DNA of 64,000 nucleotides from Agrobacterium sp. AGB01 (GCF_014851585.1 NZ_JACVAB010000001.1:62001-126000); one strand, 5' to 3'; shown: positions 1 through 10,408, numbered from the stretch's first letter. Numbers and translations are program-made. The notes: generated by a model from the letters alone, not told the origin.

Positions 1-825
1 AAATCCGGCTCGGCGCATGTTGCCCGTGTTGAGATTTCCGGTTTGATTCGTGACGATACGGAACTGCTGGAACGGCTGGACAAGATTGCCAAGAGCGACA
101 ATGCCAAGGCGCTTATCGTTTCCATTTCCTCGCCCGGCGGCACGACCTATGGCGGCGAACGCATCTTCAAGGCAATTCGGGCCGTGTCTGACAAGAAGCC
201 GGTTGTCGCTGACGTCCGTACTCTTGCAGCATCTGCTGGTTACATGATCGCCAGTGCCGGTGACGTTATCGTCGCTGGTGAAACATCGATCACCGGTTCC
301 ATCGGCGTTATTTTCCAGTATCCACAGGTAGGCCCACTTCTTGATAAGCTCGGCGTGTCCTTGCAGGAAATCAAATCGACGCCGTTGAAGGCGGAGCCGT
401 CACCGTTCCATGAGCCGCCTGAAGAGGCGAAAACCATGATCCGAAGCATGATCATGGATACCTATGACTGGTTTGTTGATCTGGTTGCCGATCGTCGCAA
501 ACTGCCCCGCGAGGAGGTTCTGAAACTCGCAGATGGCTCGATCTTTACCGGTCGGCAGGCGCTGGCCGTGAAGCTGGTGGACCGTTTGGGGGGGGACGAA
601 GAGATTCGCGCTTACCTTAAAGAGCGTGGTATAGACGAGAATCTGCCGGTCGCTGACTGGCGCGCGCCGTCATCATCCACGCCATTTTCACTTCTCGGGT
701 TGGCAAAAGTTGCCAGAATGCTCGGATATGAGGATTTTCTGCCACTTGCAGGGGCTGCAAGCGAGGCAACCGACAAGTTGTTTCTTGACGGTCTCGTTTC
801 GGTTTGGCAGGTTGAGCCACACTAA
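1..825 (+). CDS. sppA: Signal peptide peptidase SppA (5' end outside window)
   Basis: The reading frame is open from base 1, so the true start lies upstream and the first visible ATG (43) is internal. SppA is a membrane-anchored serine protease of the S49 family that clears cleaved signal peptides. The visible part has the S49 core: a nucleophile-type AASAGY segment, SGSIGV-like ITGSIGV, then [15 protein letters not shown], which carries the lysine region expected for the Ser/Lys dyad. The N-terminal membrane anchor is not in view. A run of eight G (588–595) lies in frame within the gene. ihfB follows after 26 bp, a common rhizobial arrangement. The family call is secure; the length cannot be judged. 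Confidence 0.93.
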   Translation, partial: KSGSAHVARVEISGLIRDDTELLERLDKIAKSDNAKALIVSISSPGGTTYGGERIFKAIRAVSDKKPVVADVRTLAASAGYMIASAGDVIVAGETSITGSIGVIFQYPQVGPLLDKLGVSLQEIKSTPLKAEPSPFHEPPEEAKTMIRSMIMDTYDWFVDLVADRRKLPREEVLKLADGSIFTGRQALAVKLVDRLGGDEEIRAYLKERGIDENLPVADWRAPSSSTPFSLLGLAKVARMLGYEDFLPLAGAASEATDKLFLDGLVSVWQVEPH

Positions 826-851
826 AAAGCCAATTCTTTCAGGGGGCCGTC

Positions 852-1163
852 GTGATTAAGTCTGAACTGGTGCAGATTGTTGCTGCGCGTAATCCGCACC
901 TTTATCACCGCGACGTGGAAAACATCGTCAACGCGGTTCTTGACGAAATCACGGATGCTCTGGCGGGTGGTAACCGCGTTGAACTGCGTGGCTTCGGCGC
1001 CTTCTCGGTTAAAAACCGTCCTTCTCGTTCCGGTCGCAACCCACGTACAGGTGAATCCGTTTTCGTTGAAGAAAAGTGGGTTCCTTTCTTTAAAACCGGC
1101 AAGGAACTGCGTGAACGCCTGAACCCTGGTATGGGCGATGTCGAGGACGACGACGAAGATTGA
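852..1163 (+). CDS. ihfB: Integration host factor subunit beta
   Basis: 103 residues, GTG start preceded by AGGGGG. IHF-beta pairs with IHF-alpha to bend DNA in recombination, replication and transcription. The protein shows the HU/IHF fold: an N-terminal helical part ([14 protein letters not shown]), the [21 protein letters not shown] beta-arm region read in two parts (GFGAFSV and GRNPRTGE), and a C-terminal helix. The acidic tail (GDVEDDDED) is typical of alphaproteobacterial IHF-beta rather than HU. It lies just downstream of sppA and may be co-transcribed. Confidence 0.95.
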   Translation: MIKSELVQIVAARNPHLYHRDVENIVNAVLDEITDALAGGNRVELRGFGAFSVKNRPSRSGRNPRTGESVFVEEKWVPFFKTGKELRERLNPGMGDVEDDDED

Positions 1164-1233
1164 GTTTGTGAGGATGCCGCTGGATGGTTTCATCCTTTGC
1201 GCATCGTGATGAAAAGCATGAACGGAGTATCCC

Positions 1234-1581
1234 ATGTCGAAAAAGATCATCAACCTTCTGGTTTTGGTTCCGCTGGGTATCGTGCTGATCGTCCTGTCCG
1301 TTGCCAATCGCCAGTCGGTTACGCTGGCGCTTAATCCGTTCCGGCCGGAAGACAGCGTTTTGTCTTTCTCCGCACCGTTTTTTGTTTTCCTGTTTCTCGC
1401 CGTTATTTTCGGTATTCTCGTAGGCTCGGCGGCAACCTGGGTCACACAGGGCAAACATCGCAAGCGTGCGCGTGTTGAGGCGAAGGAAGCCAATCGTTGG
1501 CATGCCGAAGCGGACCGCCAGAAGGCTGTCGCCGCCCGCGCAACCGTCGTTCATTCAGACGCCCAGCTGCCAGCCAAGTGA
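1234..1581 (+). CDS. LapA-domain (DUF1049) inner-membrane protein
   Basis: 115 residues with two predicted transmembrane segments (about residues 5–22 and 44–66) and a charged, helical, Arg/Ala/Glu-rich cytoplasmic tail. This is the architecture of the LapA/DUF1049 family, whose E. coli member works with LapB in controlling lipopolysaccharide synthesis. The segment VANRQSVTLALNPF between the helices is characteristic. It follows ihfB at 70 bp with a CGGAG ribosome site. In rhizobia this family commonly sits after ihfB. The specific role here is inferred from the family only. Confidence 0.8.
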   Translation: MSKKIINLLVLVPLGIVLIVLSVANRQSVTLALNPFRPEDSVLSFSAPFFVFLFLAVIFGILVGSAATWVTQGKHRKRARVEAKEANRWHAEADRQKAVAARATVVHSDAQLPAK

Positions 1582-1694
1582 ACGCTGGCGCGAGTTAACG
1601 CCTTTTCTATCGCTGTTTTTCGTGCAATCGCGCTGAGGCCTTTGCCACGCGCCACACTGATGCTATTGGCTTTGCCAAGACAAAATAGCCTGAA

Positions 1695-2867
1695 ATGGGA
1701 AAACTTCCGTTGAAGAAAAAAGATAACCGGTCCGGTGGCAAGAACTTTGCCGGACAGGATAAAAAACAATCCCGCCCGGTCCGCCCGGAAAAATCCGCAT
1801 CCTCCAGGGAGCGCGGGCAAACGCAGCGCCGCCAGGAGGACACTCGGCCTGCCAGACCCGCTGTGGCGCCAAAAGACAAGATTGCGCAAAAGGATGTTGC
1901 TGCTGCATCCGCGGCACCCATCCCGCAGCGTAGCCTGATGAACCGCACCGGTGAACGCCCTGTAGAACAGGTGCCGGTCATTCTGGAATCGACCGGTGCC
2001 GGTGATTTCCACCTGATCGATAGCGGTAATGGCCTGAAGCTTGAGCAATATGGTGAATACCGTATCGTCAGACCGGAAGCGCAAGCGCTGTGGCGGCCAA
2101 ATCTTGACCCGCGTGTCTGGGAAAATGTCGACGCTGTCTTTACCGGCGACACCGACGAAGACGGTATGGGACGCTGGCGTTTCCCGAAGGCGGCTCTTGG
2201 TGAAACCTGGCCGCTGTCGCTGCTGGGCGTCGATTTTCTCGGACGGTTCACGGCATTTCGCCATGTTGGCGTGTTCCCGGAGCAAATCGTGCATTGGCAG
2301 TGGTTGAAACATGCCGTTGAAAATGCAGGCCGTCCGGTCAAGGTTCTGAACCTCTTCGGTTATACCGGCGTTGCCTCCCTTGTTGCCGCCGCTGCTGGCG
2401 CAGAAGTAACCCACGTCGATGCGTCAAAAAAGGCGATCAACTGGGCAAAGGAAAACCAGGCACTTGCCGGACTTGAAAAAGCGCCAATCCGCTGGATTTG
2501 CGAAGATGCCATGAAGTTCATTCAGCGCGAAGAGCGCCGTGGCAGCACCTACGATATCATTCTGACGGACCCGCCGAAGTTCGGTCGTGGTACCAATGGT
2601 GAGGTGTGGCAGCTTTTCGACCACCTGCCGCTGATGCTGGATATCTGCCGTGAAATCCTGTCACCAAAGGCATTAGGCCTTGTTCTCACAGCCTATTCGA
2701 TCCGCGCCAGTTTCTATTCCACCCATGAGCTGCTGATGGATATCATGCGCGGGGCCGGTGGAACGATTGCCTCCGGCGAACTCGTTATTCGTGAAGCGGG
2801 GCTTGATGGCAAGACGCCGGGTCGTGCTCTGTCTACATCCCTGTTTAGCCGGTGGGAGCCGAAATGA
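1695..2867 (+). CDS. Class I SAM-dependent methyltransferase, RlmI-like
   Basis: 390 residues. The first ~80 residues are a Lys/Arg/Gln/Pro-rich, probably disordered tail. The rest is a Rossmann methyltransferase with motif I (VLNLFGYTGVASLV), an acidic motif II (THVDASKKAI) and motif IV (ILTDPPKFGRG), which places it in the RlmI-like Methyltrans_SAM group thought to modify 23S rRNA. I do not see a clear PUA domain, so the target base cannot be assigned. Its stop overlaps the ATG of the next gene, a SpoU-type methyltransferase, implying translational coupling of two RNA-modifying enzymes. Confidence 0.82.
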   Translation: MGKLPLKKKDNRSGGKNFAGQDKKQSRPVRPEKSASSRERGQTQRRQEDTRPARPAVAPKDKIAQKDVAAASAAPIPQRSLMNRTGERPVEQVPVILESTGAGDFHLIDSGNGLKLEQYGEYRIVRPEAQALWRPNLDPRVWENVDAVFTGDTDEDGMGRWRFPKAALGETWPLSLLGVDFLGRFTAFRHVGVFPEQIVHWQWLKHAVENAGRPVKVLNLFGYTGVASLVAAAAGAEVTHVDASKKAINWAKENQALAGLEKAPIRWICEDAMKFIQREERRGSTYDIILTDPPKFGRGTNGEVWQLFDHLPLMLDICREILSPKALGLVLTAYSIRASFYSTHELLMDIMRGAGGTIASGELVIREAGLDGKTPGRALSTSLFSRWEPK

Positions 2868-3724
2868 GTAAGGACTATCAAGCCGGAACACCGCGGCGCG
2901 TTGGCCAGGTGAAGGAAGTCACCAGCCTGACCAATCCCATCGTCAAGGATATCAAGGCTCTGACCCAGAAAAAAGGTCGCGAAGAGAGCGGTACCTTCAT
3001 GGCGGAAGGCCTGAAGCTGGTCATCGACGCATTGGAGTTGGGCTGGACAATCCGCACGCTCGTCTATGCCAAGGCTGCCAAGGGCAAGCCTCTGGTGGAA
3101 AAGGTTGCGACAAAAACAGTTGCGTCAGGCGGACTGGTTCTGGAAGTCAGCGAGAAGGTTATTTCTTCGATCACCCGTCGCGATAATCCACAAATGGTCG
3201 TTGGTATCTTCGAGCAGAAATGGCGCGCGCTGCGCGATATTCAGCCATCGGAAAGCCAGACCTTCGTGGCGCTCGACAGAGTGCGCGATCCCGGCAATCT
3301 CGGAACGATTATCCGCACCGCTGATGCGGCTGGCGCATCCGGCGTTATCCTGATTGGCGATTGCACGGATCCGTTTTCGCTGGAAACGGTGCGTGCAACC
3401 ATGGGCTCCGTGTTTGCTGTTCCTGTTACCAGGGCCAGCGTCGACGAGTTCTTGCAATGGAAAAAGCAGTCCGGCGTCAATCTTGTCGCCACGCATCTGG
3501 CCGGCTCGGTGGATTACCGGACCATTGCGTACAAGGGCAAGCCGGTTGTGCTGATGATGGGCAACGAACAGTCCGGTCTGCCAGAGGAACTTGCCTCCAA
3601 GGCGGATCGTCTGGCGCGTATTCCCCAGCAAGGTAGGGCGGATTCACTCAACCTTGCGGTGGCAACAGCCGTGATGCTTTTTGAAGCGCGGCGACATCTG
3701 CTTGATCTGGAGCTCCGCACGTAA
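2864..3724 (+). CDS. TrmH/SpoU-family RNA methyltransferase
   Basis: 286 residues from the ATG at 2864, which overlaps the previous stop (ATGA) and follows GGGAG; an in-frame GTG at 2852 is less likely. SpoU enzymes 2'-O-methylate tRNA or rRNA ribose using a knotted SAM site. The conserved motifs are visible: [19 protein letters not shown], then [12 protein letters not shown] and a C-terminal [22 protein letters not shown]. The N-terminal part matches the SpoU substrate-binding domain ([19 protein letters not shown]). Its stop overlaps the start of lspA. The exact substrate (RlmB or TrmH type) is not decided by the sequence. Confidence 0.9.
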   Translation: MSKDYQAGTPRRVGQVKEVTSLTNPIVKDIKALTQKKGREESGTFMAEGLKLVIDALELGWTIRTLVYAKAAKGKPLVEKVATKTVASGGLVLEVSEKVISSITRRDNPQMVVGIFEQKWRALRDIQPSESQTFVALDRVRDPGNLGTIIRTADAAGASGVILIGDCTDPFSLETVRATMGSVFAVPVTRASVDEFLQWKKQSGVNLVATHLAGSVDYRTIAYKGKPVVLMMGNEQSGLPEELASKADRLARIPQQGRADSLNLAVATAVMLFEARRHLLDLELRT

Positions 3725-4224
3725 TGGAAAAAACAGGCATGTTTTCCCGATTGGTCCCGGCTTTGGCGCTCATTGTCTCATTGCTGGTGATCGACCAGAT
3801 CGTCAAAACACTGGTTGAGCTTTATCTGCCTCTGCAGGAAATGGTGCCTGTTATTCCGATGCTGGCGCTCTACCGGACCTATAATCTGGGCGTTGCATTT
3901 TCCATGCTGTCGGACATGGACGGTTGGTTCATCGTGACCATGCGTCTGGTCATTGTGGTTTTTGTCATCTGGATGTGGAAAAAAACGCCCAAGGACCGCA
4001 GTTTTGCGCATCTGGGTTTCGCACTGATCATTGCCGGCGCGCTCGGCAATATCTTCGACCGTTTTCTGTATGGCCACGTCATCGACTACATCCTGTTTCA
4101 CACGCAAACATGGTCATTTGCCGTGTTTAACCTTGCCGACAGCTTCATCAGCATCGGGGCGGCCTGCGTCATTCTGGATGAAGTTTTGCAGATGAAAACG
4201 GCCAAAGACGCGCAGAAAGATTAA
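3724..4224 (+). CDS. lspA: Lipoprotein signal peptidase LspA
   Basis: 166 residues with four predicted membrane helices, the normal size for signal peptidase II. This inner-membrane aspartyl protease removes the signal peptide of diacylglyceryl-prolipoproteins. The two signature blocks are present: [16 protein letters not shown] with catalytic Asp121, and FNLADSFIS with catalytic Asp139. The start ATG shares its first base with the preceding stop (TAATG), so it is probably translationally coupled to the methyltransferase. The downstream partner in lipoprotein maturation, Lnt, lies about 22 kb away in the same window. Confidence 0.97.
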   Translation: MEKTGMFSRLVPALALIVSLLVIDQIVKTLVELYLPLQEMVPVIPMLALYRTYNLGVAFSMLSDMDGWFIVTMRLVIVVFVIWMWKKTPKDRSFAHLGFALIIAGALGNIFDRFLYGHVIDYILFHTQTWSFAVFNLADSFISIGAACVILDEVLQMKTAKDAQKD

Positions 4225-4279
4225 ACTTTTATCGTTTAGGCAAAGCCAATCAAAACCGCTGACATGGTAGAGATTGGGT

Positions 4280-6526
4280 ATGAGCGACCCTGCACATCTT
4301 CGCAAGCAAATTTCCGGCGTCCTTGAGGATGCGTCTGCCCTGCAAGGCAAGGCGGACGGCAAATACCCTGCGCAGACCGCGACCCCTGCGGATCAGCTCT
4401 CCGTTGACCCGTCGGGTCAGCAGAGCAGAGCGCCGTTCATCTGGCTTGCCGCGGGTGCTGGCGTTGTTTCCACTCTGCCGTTTTTGTGGAGCGGGCTTGC
4501 CGGCTGGTCTCTTTCGCTCGCTTCTCTGGCTACACTCGGTGCTGTTGCGGTTCCGGTTTTCCGCGGGCTGAATCACTTTGTCAAAACCTCAAGTGACAGC
4601 CCAGATGAACAGGTAGTCGGATCCTTCTTGCCAGCCATCCATGATGCCATGGGTGATATCGCGGTTCTGCGTGGCATGGATCGTCGTATCATTGAGGCCA
4701 ATAATACGTTTCGGGAAATGACTGGCTGCAATGCACCTGATGGCATGAGCTGCGAGGAAATTGGCGTTGCATTCCGTCCCGGCGGCAAGGCGCATTGTTA
4801 CGACGTGGAAATTGCCACACCCTACGGACAGCGCATTTTCACCTGGCAGGATGCCGTGGTGCGTCTGGGGCAAAGCAACCGTCTGGTTATCCAGTCCGTG
4901 GCACGCGACGTGACGGATGAACGCCGCGCCTTGATGATGCGCGAGGAAGCACGGCAAAAAGCCGAAAAGGAAAGTGCTGTCAAAAGCAGGCTTTTGGCCA
5001 CTGTCGCCCATGAAATTCGCCTGCCTCTCAGCGGTATTCTCGGAATGAACCACTTGTTGTCGCAGACAAAGCTCAATGATGAGCAGCGCAACTACCTTGA
5101 TGGCACCCGCCAGTCCGGGCAGGGACTGGTGCAACTGGTTGAGGATCTGCTTGATTTTTCGACCATGGAAGCTGGCCGTTTCCGCCTGAACCCACGTGCG
5201 GAAAATCTCCGTCGGCTCATTGAAAGCATCGTCGAAATGCTTGCCCATCGTGCTCATGAAAAAGGTATTGAGATCGCCTCGACGGTTGCATCCGATGTGC
5301 CGGAATACCTTGACTTCGATCCGGCAAGATTGCGCCAGGTGCTGTTTAATCTGATTGGAAATGCCGTCAAATTCACCACCTCGGGGGGCGTGCTGATCCG
5401 TACCCTAATGGATGGAGACAATCTTATTCTCTCGATATCCGATACAGGTCCGGGCATGACCAAAACTGAACAGGCGCGGATCTTCGGAGAATTTGAACAG
5501 GCCGGTTCTGCCCGCCAACGCAGTGCCGGAACGGGACTTGGATTGGCAATTTCGGCACGTATCGTGCGTGAATTTGGTGGCACCTTGAGTGTTGAAAGCG
5601 CCAAAGGCAAGGGCAGTGTCTTCATCCTGCGTTTTCGGGCCGTTGCCGATGCATCGGGTGAGGATGATGAAGCCCGCCGCACGATGCTGACCAAAAGCAA
5701 TGTGTTGGTTCTATCGCCGGAGGGAATGACAGCAATGGCCGCCAAGGCGTCCATCCACTCCTTGGGCGGGCGGTGCCGTGTTGTATCGGATATGGCAGGC
5801 GTAGAGGCGCTTGATCTCGACAGCGCGCAGGAGGACGAGGCGATCAGCGACATCATTGTCGACCATCGTTGCGCGACCCTGTTTGCCGATATTGTAAAAC
5901 GCTGGCCTTGCCTGTCGGAAAAACCTGTGCGCCGCATCCTGATGGTCAATCCGGAAGAACGTGCAACCCAACTGCAGGGCGGTTACGACGCCTGGCTAAT
6001 TCGTCCCTTGCGGGAAAAATCACTCGCGGACGTGTTGAGTGGGCGCCTTCGTGGCATGGAGCGTCGTGATGCCATCAATGACAACCAGCCCGGTTTCGGC
6101 GGTGCTGATATCGAACATCCGGCCGGCCGCAAGCCGATGGTTCTGGTGGCAGAAGATGATCCGGTCAACGCGCGTATTCTGCGTGTTGTTTTGGAAAAAT
6201 CCGGTCACGATGTGCATTTGGTGACGGATTTTCCAGCGCTGCTGGCTGCCGCAGTCCCCGGTGCCGCCATTCGTCCGGACCTGATTATTTCAGACCTCAA
6301 TATGCCAGGTGGCGAAGCCTTGGATGTTCTACCGCATATTTGCCGGGAATATGCGCATTGGCCGCGCGTGCCGGTTATCGTTCTAAGCGCCGACACATCG
6401 GCTGAAACGCGCAAATCCGTATTGGACGCAGGTGTGAGTACGGTTCTGGCAAAACCGGCCGATCCCAAGCAACTGCTGGAGGAAATCCACGCCCTGTTGC
6501 CACAGATGGAAAGCATGGTGCAGTAG
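4280..6526 (+). CDS. Hybrid sensor histidine kinase/response regulator
   Basis: 748 residues. ATG at 4280 is chosen over a TTG six bases upstream. Order: two membrane helices (about 53–93), a PAS-like region (about 115–210), HisKA with His244 in AHEIRLPL, an HATPase domain with N box LFNLIGNAVKF, G1 SDTGPGM and G2 GTGLGLA, a linker resembling a degenerate receiver, and a C-terminal receiver with phospho-acceptor Asp672 in IISDLNMP and Lys in LAKPAD. The residue four after the histidine is Leu where most HisKA proteins have Thr or Asn. The signal and output partner are unknown; no separate regulator is adjacent. Confidence 0.9.
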   Translation: MSDPAHLRKQISGVLEDASALQGKADGKYPAQTATPADQLSVDPSGQQSRAPFIWLAAGAGVVSTLPFLWSGLAGWSLSLASLATLGAVAVPVFRGLNHFVKTSSDSPDEQVVGSFLPAIHDAMGDIAVLRGMDRRIIEANNTFREMTGCNAPDGMSCEEIGVAFRPGGKAHCYDVEIATPYGQRIFTWQDAVVRLGQSNRLVIQSVARDVTDERRALMMREEARQKAEKESAVKSRLLATVAHEIRLPLSGILGMNHLLSQTKLNDEQRNYLDGTRQSGQGLVQLVEDLLDFSTMEAGRFRLNPRAENLRRLIESIVEMLAHRAHEKGIEIASTVASDVPEYLDFDPARLRQVLFNLIGNAVKFTTSGGVLIRTLMDGDNLILSISDTGPGMTKTEQARIFGEFEQAGSARQRSAGTGLGLAISARIVREFGGTLSVESAKGKGSVFILRFRAVADASGEDDEARRTMLTKSNVLVLSPEGMTAMAAKASIHSLGGRCRVVSDMAGVEALDLDSAQEDEAISDIIVDHRCATLFADIVKRWPCLSEKPVRRILMVNPEERATQLQGGYDAWLIRPLREKSLADVLSGRLRGMERRDAINDNQPGFGGADIEHPAGRKPMVLVAEDDPVNARILRVVLEKSGHDVHLVTDFPALLAAAVPGAAIRPDLIISDLNMPGGEALDVLPHICREYAHWPRVPVIVLSADTSAETRKSVLDAGVSTVLAKPADPKQLLEEIHALLPQMESMVQ

Positions 6527-6591
6527 GTACCAACCTTAAGTGGTTTGCCCTGTTACAATTGACCGATGTTCCTTTTCGCCGCAGGGCTCTA

Positions 6592-6609
6592 TTGTCACTA
6601 TTCTGTCGT
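6592..6609 (+). promoter_or_regulatory. PHO-box-like site upstream of olsB
   Basis: TTGTCAC–TATT–CTGTCGT: two heptamers, each matching 6 of 7 of the PhoB consensus CTGTCAY, with the canonical 4-base spacer. A -10-like TATGAC follows at 6622–6627. In rhizobia olsB is known to be induced by phosphate starvation through PhoB. The match is read by eye. Confidence 0.7.
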
Positions 6610-6660
6610 CAATAAGTGATTTATGACAGCCGAACTCAATCGGTGGCGGAGCGATTCTCC

Positions 6661-7542
6661 ATGGTCACAGAAATACTGAACCGCGATATTTCCGAACAGG
6701 GCGCTTCGGTCGCTCAGGTCATCGGCAAGCCGCAACTTGACAGCGGTCTTCTGGGCCGTATCGGTACATTGGAAACCCGCCTTGCGGTCAATGAACGCGA
6801 GGTTGATGCGGCCCAATCCGTCCGTTACCGGGTGTTTGTCGAGGAGATGAGGGCAAGCCTTCCTTCCGACGCCATGCGGCGCAAACGCGACGTCGATGCC
6901 TACGACGCCATCTGTGATCATCTTCTGGTGCTTGACCGCGCTATCGAAGGCGATACGGAAGACCAGATCGTCGGCACATACCGTTTGCTGCGGCAGGACA
7001 CGGCTCTGGCCCATGGTGGTTTTTATTCCGCTTCGGAATTCCAGATCGGTGATCTCCTGGAGCGCCACCCTGACAAGCAGTTCATGGAGCTGGGTCGATC
7101 GTGCGTGCTGCCGGAATACCGCACCAAGCGCACCGTTGAATTGTTGTGGCAAGGCAACTGGGCTTACGCCCTGCGCCACAGAATGGACGGCATGTTCGGT
7201 TGCGCATCGTTCCCGGGTGTCAGCCCGGAAAGCCATGCGCTTGCGCTGTCATTCCTGCATCATCACAACACGGCAAAGGGCGAATGGGCAGTCAGTGCAC
7301 GTCCCGAACTTTACCGTGACATGGACCTCATGCCAGTCGAGGCCGTCCATGCCCGCCGTGCCGTGTCGTCCATGCCACCATTGGTCAAGGGCTATATGCG
7401 CCTTGGTGCGATGTTCGGTTCCGGTGCCGTTGTCGACCACGCCTTCAACACAACGGATGTACTGGTCGTGCTTCCCGTGTCGGCAATCGCCGGCCGTTAC
7501 GTCAATTATTATGGCGCAGATGCCGGCCGTTTCGCCAGCTAA
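6661..7542 (+). CDS. olsB: L-ornithine N-alpha-acyltransferase OlsB
   Basis: 293 residues from the ATG at 6661, preceded by GGAG nine bases upstream. A GTG at 6616 would extend the frame but would lie at or above the transcription start implied by the PHO-box-like site. OlsB transfers a 3-hydroxyacyl group from acyl-ACP to ornithine, giving lyso-ornithine lipid. The sequence has the autoinducer-synthase/GNAT-like core: RYRVFVEEM near the N terminus, IVGTYRLLR, and ELGRSCVLPEYR. The length fits rhizobial OlsB (about 296). OlsA, which adds the second acyl chain, is 12 kb downstream. Confidence 0.92.
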   Translation: MVTEILNRDISEQGASVAQVIGKPQLDSGLLGRIGTLETRLAVNEREVDAAQSVRYRVFVEEMRASLPSDAMRRKRDVDAYDAICDHLLVLDRAIEGDTEDQIVGTYRLLRQDTALAHGGFYSASEFQIGDLLERHPDKQFMELGRSCVLPEYRTKRTVELLWQGNWAYALRHRMDGMFGCASFPGVSPESHALALSFLHHHNTAKGEWAVSARPELYRDMDLMPVEAVHARRAVSSMPPLVKGYMRLGAMFGSGAVVDHAFNTTDVLVVLPVSAIAGRYVNYYGADAGRFAS

Positions 7543-7648
7543 CCTGTATTGATGGGTGCTTATCGCACCCGAATAAGGGCTCGTCGCACCAGCTTCCTGT
7601 GGGAAGCGGTGCTGCCCATGTTGTGTTGCAAGGGACAAAACCGCTAGT

Positions 7649-10408
7649 TTGGCCGCTCGTTTCCCGCAACAGACCAGATTGTCGATTAAGCCATTGACGG
7701 ACGTTCATTCCCACGCCTCGCTGATATCAGAAGAAAGCCGTGCATCGGCAACGCCGATGATGGAGCAGTATATTGAGATAAAATCGAACAATCCCGGTTC
7801 GCTGCTGTTCTATCGCATGGGCGATTTTTACGAATTGTTTTTCGACGACGCCGTGGCGGCATCGCGTGCGCTTGGCATTACACTGACCAAACGCGGCCAG
7901 CATCTCGGACAGGATATTCCGATGTGCGGCGTGCCCGTGCATGCAGCGGATGATTATCTTCAGAAACTGATTACCCGCGGTTTTCGGGTCGCCGTCTGTG
8001 AACAGGTCGAAGATCCGGCCGAAGCCAAAAAGCGTGGCTCGAAATCCGTCGTCCGACGCGACGTGGTGCGTCTGGTGACACCCGGTACGCTGACCGAAGA
8101 AAAACTGCTTGTCGCGACCGAATCCAACTACCTGATGGCGCTGACCCGCATCCGCGGCGGTGCCGAAGTGCAGTTCGCACTGGCTTGGATCGATATTTCA
8201 ACGGGTGTTTTCCGTCTTTCAGAGACGAACCTGACGAGGCTTCTCGCCGATATATGGCGTATTGACCCGCGCGAACTGATCGTTGCCGATACGTTGTTTC
8301 ACGATGCTGAACTGAAGCCGGTATTTGATGTGCTCGGCCGTGTTGCCGTCCCGCAGCCTGCTGTTTTGTTCGACAGCGCGACGGCAGAAGGCCGTATCGC
8401 CCGTTATTTTGGCGTCACGACGTTGGATGGATTTGGCAGTTTTTCGCGTGTCGAACTGGCCGCAGCGGCCGCGGCCGTTGCCTATGTCGAAAAAACGCAG
8501 ATTTCAGAGCGACCACCCTTGGGTGCGCCGGAACGCGAAAGTGCAGCATCAACCCTATTTATCGATCCTGCCACCCGCGCCAATCTGGAACTCGCAAAGA
8601 CGCTTTCCGGTGAACGCGAAGGCGCATTGCTGAGTGCTATCAACCGCACCGTTACCGGCGGTGGCGCGAGACTTCTGGCGGAGCGCCTGCTGTCACCTCT
8701 GACGGATCCGGACAAGATCAATGCGCGGCTCGATTCGGTCTCATGGCTGATCGATGATAACGCAATGGCAGAGCGGCTGCGTGAAGCACTGAAACATGTG
8801 CCGGATATGCCGCGTGCCTTGTCGCGTCTGGCACTGGAACGCGGCGGCCCACGTGATCTTGGCGCTATCCGCCAAGGCCTTTCGATCGCATCCAGCATTG
8901 CCTCGCTGCTTGAGGAAGGTCTGTTGCCGGAAGAACTGGCTGGCGCGCTCTCGGCCCTCAAATCCCTGCCAAAAGGCTTGGAGGCCATGCTTGGCTCCAT
9001 GCTGGCCGACGAAATGCCGCTGTTGAAAAGAGACGGTGGTTTTCTGCGCGACGGTGCCAACCCGGAACTGGACGAAGTGCGGGCACTGCGTGACCAGTCA
9101 CGGCGGGTGGTGGCTGGTTTGCAGCTGAAATATGCCGAGGAAACCGGCATCAAATCGCTGAAGATCAAACACAACAATGTGCTTGGGTATTTCATTGAGG
9201 TGACGGCCGGTAATGCCGACGTCATGATGGCGAGTGATGAGGCGAAGGCCCGGTTTATCCATCGTCAGACCATGGCCGGCGCCATGCGCTTTACCACCAC
9301 TGAACTGGCGGATCTGGAAAGCCGCATTGCCAATGCAGCAGCCCAAGCCTTGACCATGGAGCTTGAGGCATTTGAGCAGATGACATCAGCCGTGGTTTCA
9401 GAAGCTGAAGCCATCAAGGCTGGCGCGCTGGCGCTTGCAGTTATCGATGTCGCTGCTGGTCTGGCCTATCTGGCGGTTGAGCAGGCCTACTGCCGTCCGG
9501 TCGTTGATGGCTCGATGACATTTGCCATCAAGGGCGGACGCCACCCGGTGGTCGAACAGGCGCTGCGACGCCAGTCTGTCGGTCCGTTCATTGCCAATAA
9601 TTGTGATCTTTCTGCGCAGAACGGCGACAAGAATGGTGCAATCTGGTTGCTGACAGGCCCGAACATGGGCGGTAAATCGACCTTCCTGCGCCAGAACGCC
9701 CTGATTGCCATCATGGCACAGGCAGGGTCTTTTGTACCGGCCGAGACTGCTCATATCGGTATCGTCGACCGTCTGTTTTCGCGTGTTGGCGCATCCGATG
9801 ATCTGGCTCGCGGCCGTTCGACCTTCATGGTTGAGATGGTGGAAACCGCTGCCATTCTTAATCAGGCGACCGAACGCTCCTTGGTTATTCTTGATGAAAT
9901 TGGTCGTGGCACAGCGACATTTGATGGTCTTTCCATCGCATGGGCAGCCGTTGAGCATCTGCATGAAATCAATGCCTGCCGCGGACTGTTTGCCACGCAT
10001 TTCCATGAACTTACCGTGTTGTCGGAAAAGCTTGGCCGACTGTCCAACGCTACCATGCGCGTCAAGGAATGGGACGGCGAGGTTATTTTCCTGCACGAAG
10101 TTGGCCCCGGTGCGGCAGACCGCTCCTACGGTATTCAGGTGGCGCGACTGGCTGGCCTGCCTGCTTCCGTGGTGGACCGTGCGCGCGATGTGTTGACACG
10201 ACTTGAAGATGCCGATCGCAAGAACCCGGCAAGCCAGTTGATCGATGACCTGCCACTGTTCCAGATGGCAGTGCGTCGTGAGGACACCCGTAAAGCCAGC
10301 GCTTCTAAGGTGGAGGAAGCGGTCAAGGCGCTCAATCCCGATGAGATGACGCCTCGTGAGGCTCTGGACGCGCTTTATGCGCTCAAGAAACAACTTGGCA
10401 ATGCTTGA
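7649..10408 (+). CDS. mutS: DNA mismatch repair protein MutS
   Basis: 919 residues, full length for alphaproteobacterial MutS. Mismatch-binding domain I carries the [11 protein letters not shown] motif with the Phe and Glu that probe the mismatch. The C-terminal ATPase has Walker [10 protein letters not shown] (about residue 670), Walker [11 protein letters not shown] and the ATHFHEL motif. The start is uncertain: TTG at 7649 opens the frame and another TTG at 7679 is possible; conserved sequence begins only around [12 protein letters not shown]. No mutL is nearby, which is normal in this group. Confidence 0.97.
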   Translation: MAARFPQQTRLSIKPLTDVHSHASLISEESRASATPMMEQYIEIKSNNPGSLLFYRMGDFYELFFDDAVAASRALGITLTKRGQHLGQDIPMCGVPVHAADDYLQKLITRGFRVAVCEQVEDPAEAKKRGSKSVVRRDVVRLVTPGTLTEEKLLVATESNYLMALTRIRGGAEVQFALAWIDISTGVFRLSETNLTRLLADIWRIDPRELIVADTLFHDAELKPVFDVLGRVAVPQPAVLFDSATAEGRIARYFGVTTLDGFGSFSRVELAAAAAAVAYVEKTQISERPPLGAPERESAASTLFIDPATRANLELAKTLSGEREGALLSAINRTVTGGGARLLAERLLSPLTDPDKINARLDSVSWLIDDNAMAERLREALKHVPDMPRALSRLALERGGPRDLGAIRQGLSIASSIASLLEEGLLPEELAGALSALKSLPKGLEAMLGSMLADEMPLLKRDGGFLRDGANPELDEVRALRDQSRRVVAGLQLKYAEETGIKSLKIKHNNVLGYFIEVTAGNADVMMASDEAKARFIHRQTMAGAMRFTTTELADLESRIANAAAQALTMELEAFEQMTSAVVSEAEAIKAGALALAVIDVAAGLAYLAVEQAYCRPVVDGSMTFAIKGGRHPVVEQALRRQSVGPFIANNCDLSAQNGDKNGAIWLLTGPNMGGKSTFLRQNALIAIMAQAGSFVPAETAHIGIVDRLFSRVGASDDLARGRSTFMVEMVETAAILNQATERSLVILDEIGRGTATFDGLSIAWAAVEHLHEINACRGLFATHFHELTVLSEKLGRLSNATMRVKEWDGEVIFLHEVGPGAADRSYGIQVARLAGLPASVVDRARDVLTRLEDADRKNPASQLIDDLPLFQMAVRREDTRKASASKVEEAVKALNPDEMTPREALDALYALKKQLGNA

